Positions 4,413 to 9,429 of a stretch of DNA of 9,429 nucleotides are shown piece by piece (within the stretch, counting starts at the first letter, position 1; every line of letters starts with the position of its first letter). Made by a program: the position numbers and the translations under genes. Source of the DNA: Pirellulales bacterium (GTDB lineage: Bacteria > Planctomycetota > Planctomycetia > Pirellulales > Thermoguttaceae); the NCBI GenBank assembly GCA_030617125.1, contig JAUWWA010000038.1, forward strand, positions 1 to 9,429, written 5' to 3'. A model generated the notes under the pieces. The model did not search any database and had not been told where the DNA came from. It saw nothing but the letters and a program-made list of their open reading frames with translations.

Positions 4413-5681
4413 ATGACAGAACATGCGCTGCGTATCGGCTTTGTATCAACCCGCTTTGCGGGCACAGACGGTGTCTCGCTCGAATCGGCCAAGTGGTCGA
4501 ACGTACTGACCGAGCTGGGTCACACGTGTTTCTATTTTGCTGGCGAATCAGACCGCCCAGCGGATCGCAGCCGGGTGGTGCCCGAGGCGCACTTCGAGCA
4601 TCCCCTGGTCCGCAGGATCAACACCGACCTGTTTGACGACTACCGCCGCGAAGCCGGAACGTCGGAGGCGATTCAGGAGCTGTGGCGGAAACTCAAGAGG
4701 GATTTACACGAGTTTGTCAACGATTTCGACCTCGAGTTGCTGGTGATCGAAAACGCCTTGGCGATCCCGATGAACGTGCCGCTCGGGCTGGCGCTGACCG
4801 ATCTGATCGCTGAGACCAAGATCCCCACCATTGCCCATCACCACGACTTCGTCTGGGAGCGCGAGCGTTACGCGATCAACGCGGCGGAGGACTATCTCCA
4901 GGCGGCTTTCCCACCGCACATGTCGACTATTCACCACGTTGTGATCAACTCCTATGCCGCCACGGAACTGGCGCGGCGGACCGGCATGCGTTCGACCCTG
5001 GTCCCTAACGTGATGGACTTCGATAACCCTCCCGCCGAACCGGACGACTACACCGATACCCTCCGCGAGATACTCGGTCTGAAGGACGATGAATACTTGC
5101 TGCTTCAACCGACGCGCGTCGTGCCGCGCAAACGGATCGAGCGGGCGATCGAGCTGGCCCACTGGCTCGACCTGCCCTGCACGCTGGTCATTTCACACAG
5201 CGCCGGAGACGAAGGCGAGCAGTACCAGCGCTACCTTGAAGAGTACGCCAAAGTGATGAGCGTTCGAGTCGTATTCGGTGAAGGAATCTTTGCGCACCGG
5301 CGCCATCGCACGCCGGACGGGCGCAAGCTCTACTCTCTGGCCGACGCCTACCAGCATGCCGATCTGGTCACCTACCCCTCGCTCGTGGAGGGGTTTGGCA
5401 ATGCGTTCCTGGAGACGATCTACTACCATCGGCCGCTGATGATGAGCAGCTACGAGATTTTCAAGACCGACATCCGTCCGAAGGGTTTCGAGGTAATCAG
5501 TTTCGGCGACTTCATTACGGACCAAACAGTCAAACATGCCCGCGCGATTCTCCGCGACCCCTCGATGGCGCGAAAGATGGTCGAACACAACTACCAGTTG
5601 GGACGCCGGTACTACTCGCACGCCGTGCTGACCAAACGGCTAAAGACACTAATCGAGCATAGCCTTGAGCAGACATTTTGA
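4413..5681 (+). CDS. GT4-family (GT-B fold) glycosyltransferase
   Basis: A 422-residue probable cytoplasmic retaining glycosyltransferase that would transfer a sugar from a nucleotide-sugar donor; acceptor unknown. The N-terminal domain begins with RIGFVSTRFAGTDGVSLE, a beta strand and glycine loop typical of GT4 acceptor domains, and includes AHHHDF (about 141-146). The donor domain starts near LLLQPTRVVPRKRIERAI (Arg235 and Lys240, the usual donor-phosphate pair). It carries EGFGNAFLE (Glu326...Glu334), the E-x7-E motif of the family. No signal peptide or membrane helix is visible. Start set by GAGGAGGTG at 4395-4403. The octaheme cytochrome gene begins 68 bp downstream on the same strand. 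GT4 enzymes of planctomycetes include mannosylglucosylglycerate (osmolyte) synthases; whether this is one is only a guess, and no partner phosphatase or synthase is adjacent. Confidence 0.87.
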   Translation: MTEHALRIGFVSTRFAGTDGVSLESAKWSNVLTELGHTCFYFAGESDRPADRSRVVPEAHFEHPLVRRINTDLFDDYRREAGTSEAIQELWRKLKRDLHEFVNDFDLELLVIENALAIPMNVPLGLALTDLIAETKIPTIAHHHDFVWERERYAINAAEDYLQAAFPPHMSTIHHVVINSYAATELARRTGMRSTLVPNVMDFDNPPAEPDDYTDTLREILGLKDDEYLLLQPTRVVPRKRIERAIELAHWLDLPCTLVISHSAGDEGEQYQRYLEEYAKVMSVRVVFGEGIFAHRRHRTPDGRKLYSLADAYQHADLVTYPSLVEGFGNAFLETIYYHRPLMMSSYEIFKTDIRPKGFEVISFGDFITDQTVKHARAILRDPSMARKMVEHNYQLGRRYYSHAVLTKRLKTLIEHSLEQTF

Positions 5682-5749
5682 AGGCTATTTGTGACGTCCG
5701 AACAACCAGCCGAGTTTCCGCGCCAGTCGAACGAAACGGAAGAATAAAC

Positions 5750-8200
5750 ATGCCGCCGCGAAATGGTCGAACGTTCCGACAAGTGCGGCTCCTTGTGACA
5801 CTAGCGGCGGCTGTTGCCGTCGCATGCATAGCCGGCGGTGCTGTTTGGTTCTGGTGCAGCCGGAAAGCCGAGGGGCCGACCGCCTGGGGGCCGCAAACCC
5901 CGCCCGACGCCGCAACGGTGACTCACCCCGTTTCACCGCGCGGAGACTATTCGGGGTCGGTGAGTTGCCGGGAGTGCCACGAGCGTTTCTACGAGCTGTG
6001 GTCAACCTCGCATCACGGGCTGGCGATGCAGCCGTTTACTTCTGAATTCGCCAACGAGCAACTCGTCGCCCAACAGGCCGATATCAGCATCGGCGACTGT
6101 CGGTATCGCGCCGTCACCGAAGGGGAGAAGCCGGTCGTGGTCGAAGTCGGGCCCGGGGGGCGCAGCGAGTACACCATCGAACACGCGATGGGCGGAAAGA
6201 ACGTCTACTACTTCCTCACGCCGCTCGAGCGCGGACGCCTGCAAGTCCTGCCGGTCGCCTTCGACGTACGGCGGAAGGAGTGGTTCGACACGGCGGCCAG
6301 TATGGTGCGCCATGCGGCCGCGTTGCCGGACGAGCCGCTGCACTGGAAGGATTCGCTGCTGACATTCAACACCGCCTGCTACAGTTGTCACGTCAGCCAG
6401 CTCTCAACGAACTACGATCTGAACACCGACACGTATTACACCGAGTGGGCCGAACCGGGCGTCAACTGCGAAACGTGCCACGGCCCCTGCGCCGAGCACG
6501 TGCGCGTTTGCCAAGAGGCGCCCGACGGCAAGGCGCCGGACGATCTGAAGATTATCCGCTACGGCGATCTCAGCGTCCGACAGATCAACGACACCTGCGC
6601 ACCGTGTCATGCGAAGATGAGATCGCTGACGACAACGTTCACGCCCGGCGAACGATACTTCGATCACTACGGTCTGGCAACGCTGGAAGATCGAGACTTC
6701 TACCCCGACGGCAGGGACCTGGGCGAGAACTACACCTACACGACCTGGCGAATGAGCCCCTGCGCAAAGTCCGGTAAGCTCTCGTGCACGCACTGTCACA
6801 CGTCGAGCGGGCGATACCGCTTCGCCAAGCTGGAACTGGCCAACAACGCGTGTCTGCCCTGTCACGAGCAGCACGTGGCCGATCCAACACCCCATACGCA
6901 TCACGAACCCGGCACGCCCGGAAGCCGGTGCATCGACTGCCACATGCCGAAGACCGTCTTTGGGCGGATGCAGCGGAGCGACCACTCCATGCTCCCGCCG
7001 ACTCCGGCGGCGACGATCGCGTTCGACTCACCCAACGCGTGCAACCTTTGTCACACCAAGCCCGAGGAGGACGCGGCCTGGGCCGACCAGGCGGTTCGCC
7101 AGTGGCATGAGGATGATTATCAGGCGCCGGTGCTGCATCGCGCCAGCCTGATCGCCGCCGCGCGCAAGCGCGATTGGACGAAGCTGCCGGATATGCTCGA
7201 CTACTTGAACGACAAGGACCACGACGAGGTCTTCGCCACATCGCTGATCCGGCTGCTGGCAGCGTGCCCGGACGACAGGAAATGGCCGGCGCTGCGCAAA
7301 GCCCTCAACGACGCCTCACCACTGGCGCGATCGGCCGCGGCGGCTGTCCTGGAGTTCGACCTCACTGAGAAGACTGTCCGGGCGCTGTTGGAGGCCGCTG
7401 GTGACGACTACCGCCTCGTTCGCATTCGGGCGGCCGGGGCCTTGGCCGCCCATCCAAGAGAGCGCCTGAGCGCCAAAGAGCAGCGGCGCCTTCAGCGGGC
7501 CTCCGCGGAGTTTGAGGCATCGCTTCTGGCCCGGCCTGATAACTGGGCCGCTCACTACAATCTCGGAAACTACTACACTTCTCGCGGTCGGCTACGGCAG
7601 GCCGTCGAGTGCTTCCGCGTCGCCTCCAGGCTCCGGCCGGACGCGGTGCCGCCGCTGGTCAACGCTTCACTCGTACACGCCCGCCTCGGACAGACGCCGA
7701 CGGCCGAGAAACTGTTGCGCACCGCGCTGCGGATCGATCCGGCCAACGCCGAGGCGAACTTCAACCTTGCTTTGCTGCTGGCCGAGGCGGGCAACCTCCG
7801 CGAGGCCGAAATGCGCCTGCGAACCGCCCTAAGAACAGCTCCCGACCTCGACAAGGCTGCCTACAACCTCGGCGTCCTGCTTGCCTCCAACCGCATCGAG
7901 GAAGCCATCGAGTGGCTGCGCAAGGCCCACGGCCTGCGGCCCGACGAGCCGAAGTACGGTTACACACTTGCCTTCTATCTCAATCAGAGCGGAGCCGACG
8001 ACGAGGCCTGCTCCATACTCCAAGCCGTCATCAAGCGCCGGCCGGCATACGCCGACGCTTATGGGCTGTTGGGCATGATTTACAAAAGGCAGAAACAGGT
8101 CGAAGAAGCCGCGGCGGTCTACCGGCTGGCGATCGGGAACCTGCCGCCACGGCTTCACGACCAGTTCCGCGCGAGGCTCCGCTCGCTCCAGCCTCGGTGA
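5750..8200 (+). CDS. octaheme c-type cytochrome with HEAT-like and TPR repeats
   Basis: An 816-residue membrane-anchored periplasmic protein. ATG 5750 is chosen because GGAAG (5738-5742) precedes it by 7 bp. Residues about 14-37 form one hydrophobic signal anchor. Eight CXXCH heme sites follow: CRECH 73, CYSCH 210, CETCH 240, CAPCH 283, CTHCH 346, CLPCH 368, CIDCH 394, CNLCH 431. 'EPGVNCETCHGPCAEH' and 'HTHHEPGTPGSRCIDCHMPK' are typical of cytochrome c554-like multiheme proteins, and the many extra His residues could be distal heme ligands. About 464-580 is helical with HEAT-like repeats (SPLARSAAAAVLEFDL; YRLVRIRAAGALAAH). About 585-804 holds six TPRs (WAAHYNLGNYYTSRGRLRQA; AEANFNLALLLAEAGNL; ADAYGLLGMIYKRQKQ). 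It would carry electrons or act as a multiheme reductase/oxidase docked to partners through the repeats. No cytochrome maturation or partner redox gene is adjacent. Specific reaction unknown. Confidence 0.92.
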   Translation: MPPRNGRTFRQVRLLVTLAAAVAVACIAGGAVWFWCSRKAEGPTAWGPQTPPDAATVTHPVSPRGDYSGSVSCRECHERFYELWSTSHHGLAMQPFTSEFANEQLVAQQADISIGDCRYRAVTEGEKPVVVEVGPGGRSEYTIEHAMGGKNVYYFLTPLERGRLQVLPVAFDVRRKEWFDTAASMVRHAAALPDEPLHWKDSLLTFNTACYSCHVSQLSTNYDLNTDTYYTEWAEPGVNCETCHGPCAEHVRVCQEAPDGKAPDDLKIIRYGDLSVRQINDTCAPCHAKMRSLTTTFTPGERYFDHYGLATLEDRDFYPDGRDLGENYTYTTWRMSPCAKSGKLSCTHCHTSSGRYRFAKLELANNACLPCHEQHVADPTPHTHHEPGTPGSRCIDCHMPKTVFGRMQRSDHSMLPPTPAATIAFDSPNACNLCHTKPEEDAAWADQAVRQWHEDDYQAPVLHRASLIAAARKRDWTKLPDMLDYLNDKDHDEVFATSLIRLLAACPDDRKWPALRKALNDASPLARSAAAAVLEFDLTEKTVRALLEAAGDDYRLVRIRAAGALAAHPRERLSAKEQRRLQRASAEFEASLLARPDNWAAHYNLGNYYTSRGRLRQAVECFRVASRLRPDAVPPLVNASLVHARLGQTPTAEKLLRTALRIDPANAEANFNLALLLAEAGNLREAEMRLRTALRTAPDLDKAAYNLGVLLASNRIEEAIEWLRKAHGLRPDEPKYGYTLAFYLNQSGADDEACSILQAVIKRRPAYADAYGLLGMIYKRQKQVEEAAAVYRLAIGNLPPRLHDQFRARLRSLQPR

Positions 8201-8204
8201 CGAT

Positions 8205-8219
8205 ACGGACTCATTCCGT
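8205..8219. terminator. short hairpin between convergent genes
   Basis: ACGGA (8205-8209) pairs with TCCGT (8215-8219) around a 5-nt loop, 5 bp after the cytochrome stop and 15 bp before the end of the opposing gene. Position suits a shared terminator for the two convergent genes, but the stem is short and lacks a clear T-run. Confidence 0.3.
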
Positions 8220-8233
8220 CTTCCGCGAGCGTA

Positions 8234-9316
8234 TTAGCGATACTCTTGCGCGGCCTTGTACATCGCGGCGACGTTTTCGACGGGTGTGTCGTCCTGGATG
8301 TTGTTGCAGGAGGCGAAGATGTAACCGCCGCGGCAGCCCAGCACATCGATGGTTTCCGTCGCGTGCTGATAGACGTTCTCCGGAGTTTCCCGAGGAAGCA
8401 CGTTTTGCGTATCGATCGCGCCGTGGAACACCAAGCGGTTGCCGAAGCGATCCTTGAGCATCGCCGGTTGCATCCCCTCGGCCGTGGTTTGCACCGGGTC
8501 GAGGATATCGACGCCGGCCTCAACAAGCGGGTCGATCAGCGGCACGATCGAGCCGCACGAGTGGGTCATCACCTTGAATCCGTAGTCGTGGGCGTGGGTG
8601 ATCAGCCGCTTGTAGTTCTCGAAGAAGATGTCGAGCCACATCTGTTTGCTGAACAACAGGCCTTTCTGCGTCCCCCAGTCGTTGCCGAGGAAGTAGACGT
8701 GCATCTTACCCGCCAGCATAGCGAACACCCGATCGTTCAATTCGAGGTAGAAGTCGGTCATCCGGTCGACGAGCGTTTTGATCATTTCCGGCTGCACGGC
8801 CATGTTCAATAGGAACTTGTCGAGTCCCATCAGGCGATAGCTGTTGCCGAAGATGGCGGTCCAGAAGCCGCCGATAATCACCTTATCCGCAAACTCCTCG
8901 CACTCGGCCTGCAACGGCTCCATGTCGAACCAGTCGGGGTTCGGCAAGGCGTGGTCGAGAACGTCTTTCACGGATCCGGCGTCGGCCAGCGGACCTCGGA
9001 CCACTTCGTCGGCGCCGAACTTGTCGTCGAACACCATGCGGCGGTAGCGGATCCTGAACGGGCAGGTCCGCTCGGCGTCGGTCACGTCGAGCTTCGGCCC
9101 GCGGTAGAGTGGCCGGCTTGTTTCGTTCTGGGTGATGTCGCGGCAGGAGAGGTAGTAGAAGTCGCAGCCGAGCTTCTCGAGAAGCCCCCGCTCCGATTCC
9201 ACCCGGTAGAACGCCTTGAGCTTCCCGGTCACCGCCGCGGTGGCCATGTAGTCGATTGGCACGCGGTCGGGCGTCTGGTGCCGGCAGCTTGCCGCAAATC
9301 GTTCGTGTGAGGTCAT
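8234..9316 (-). CDS. uroporphyrinogen decarboxylase (URO-D) family protein, methyltransferase-like
   Basis: A 360-residue cytoplasmic TIM-barrel protein. It begins MTSHERFAASCRHQTPDRVP, the usual 'R...al..~PDRvP' opening of the URO-D/MtaA/CmuA superfamily. The middle has 'GGFWTAIFGNSYRLMGLDKF' and a C-terminal half with 'THSCGSIVPLIDPLVEAGVD' and 'HGAIDTQNVLP', both family hallmarks. His252-X-Cys254 plus Cys337 (FASCNNI) match the His-X-Cys...Cys zinc site of corrinoid-dependent methyltransferases (MtaA, MtbA, CmuA). This makes a methyl transfer to or from a corrinoid or thiol more likely than heme-pathway decarboxylation. Members are abundant in planctomycetes and mostly of unknown substrate. 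No corrinoid-binding protein gene is visible beside it. A possible upstream gene tail ends 18 bp before its ATG. Convergent with the cytochrome gene (33-bp gap). Confidence 0.87.
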   Translation of the reverse strand: MTSHERFAASCRHQTPDRVPIDYMATAAVTGKLKAFYRVESERGLLEKLGCDFYYLSCRDITQNETSRPLYRGPKLDVTDAERTCPFRIRYRRMVFDDKFGADEVVRGPLADAGSVKDVLDHALPNPDWFDMEPLQAECEEFADKVIIGGFWTAIFGNSYRLMGLDKFLLNMAVQPEMIKTLVDRMTDFYLELNDRVFAMLAGKMHVYFLGNDWGTQKGLLFSKQMWLDIFFENYKRLITHAHDYGFKVMTHSCGSIVPLIDPLVEAGVDILDPVQTTAEGMQPAMLKDRFGNRLVFHGAIDTQNVLPRETPENVYQHATETIDVLGCRGGYIFASCNNIQDDTPVENVAAMYKAAQEYR

Positions 9317-9334
9317 GACCGCTGCGGCTTCTCG

Positions 9335-9429
9335 TCAGGGAATTACCATACGCCCACCCACGGCCGGCCGAACCCGCTCCACCGCCAAGGGTAGGCTGTG
9401 TTGTTCGATGCCCACGCCGGCGACCACTC
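9335..9429 (-). CDS. possible C-terminal end of an upstream minus-strand gene
   Basis: From the right edge the minus-strand frame ending in TGA at 9335-9337 is open for at least 30 codons and ends 'AVERVRPAVGGRMVIP'. The 18-bp spacing to the URO-D-family start and same orientation are consistent with an operon. A second frame in the same stretch is also open nearly as long, so this is weak. No family can be named from so short a tail. Confidence 0.3.
   Translation of the reverse strand, partial: VVAGVGIEQHSLPLAVERVRPAVGGRMVIP

Noticed and set aside
5678..5749. Earlier TTG start of the cytochrome gene overlapping the glycosyltransferase stop
   Set aside because: It would add 24 polar residues ahead of the signal anchor and has no ribosome site, whereas ATG 5750 has GGAAG at a good distance.
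7609..8457. Open + frame of 282 codons overlapping the cytochrome end and the URO-D gene
   Set aside because: Arg/Pro-rich shadow of the TPR coding region in another frame, and it continues antisense into a clear gene.

Overview
The window looks like chromosomal DNA of a high-GC planctomycete, probably Pirellulales-like. The evidence is a PEP-CTERM secreted protein, a multiheme cytochrome c fused to TPR repeats, a shikimate-dehydrogenase-like protein with an 'NPTQYMIEKAF' N-terminus, weak or variable Shine-Dalgarno use, and intergenic gaps full of heptamer tracts and long inverted repeats. The taxon is inferred from these traits, not from a search.

Layout, left to right. A possible gene tail ends at 66. 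A PEP-CTERM secreted protein follows (108-1232, +), then a short BtuR/CobO-type cobalamin adenosyltransferase (1298-1813, +). Positions 1814-2510 are repeat-rich: a 7-bp-periodic tract (1819-1897), a small minus-strand membrane ORF whose reading frame seems broken (1991-2230, remnant to 1874), an imperfect purine/pyrimidine palindrome (about 2239-2417), and a REP/MITE-like inverted repeat (2444-2517). The right arm of that repeat holds the start codon of the next gene. Then come a divergent AroE-family dehydrogenase (2511-3371, +) and dethiobiotin synthetase BioD (3402-4100, +), spaced 30 bp apart and probably co-transcribed. A 312-bp gap (4101-4412) holds a hairpin and an orphan membrane-protein-like coding stretch. 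Next are a GT4-family glycosyltransferase (4413-5681, +) with a very good ribosome binding site, and an octaheme cytochrome c/HEAT-like/TPR protein (5750-8200, +). The right end is a convergent minus-strand uroporphyrinogen-decarboxylase-family protein with a corrinoid-methyltransferase-like His-X-Cys...Cys metal site (8234-9316), followed by a possible C-terminal tail of another minus-strand gene at the edge.

How the genes work together: there is no single obvious pathway. BioD (biotin) and the AroE-like protein (aromatic or related metabolism) form a likely two-gene unit. The cobalamin adenosyltransferase and the UroD/MtaA-like protein both point to corrinoid metabolism, but they are about 6.4 kb apart on opposite strands, so no operon link can be claimed. 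The PEP-CTERM protein and the octaheme cytochrome are both exported. I found no CRISPR array, tRNA, rRNA, transposase or defence system. The most unusual features are the intergenic repeats and their intrusion into gene ends, the catalytic-site substitutions in the AroE-like protein, and the heme/TPR fusion architecture.
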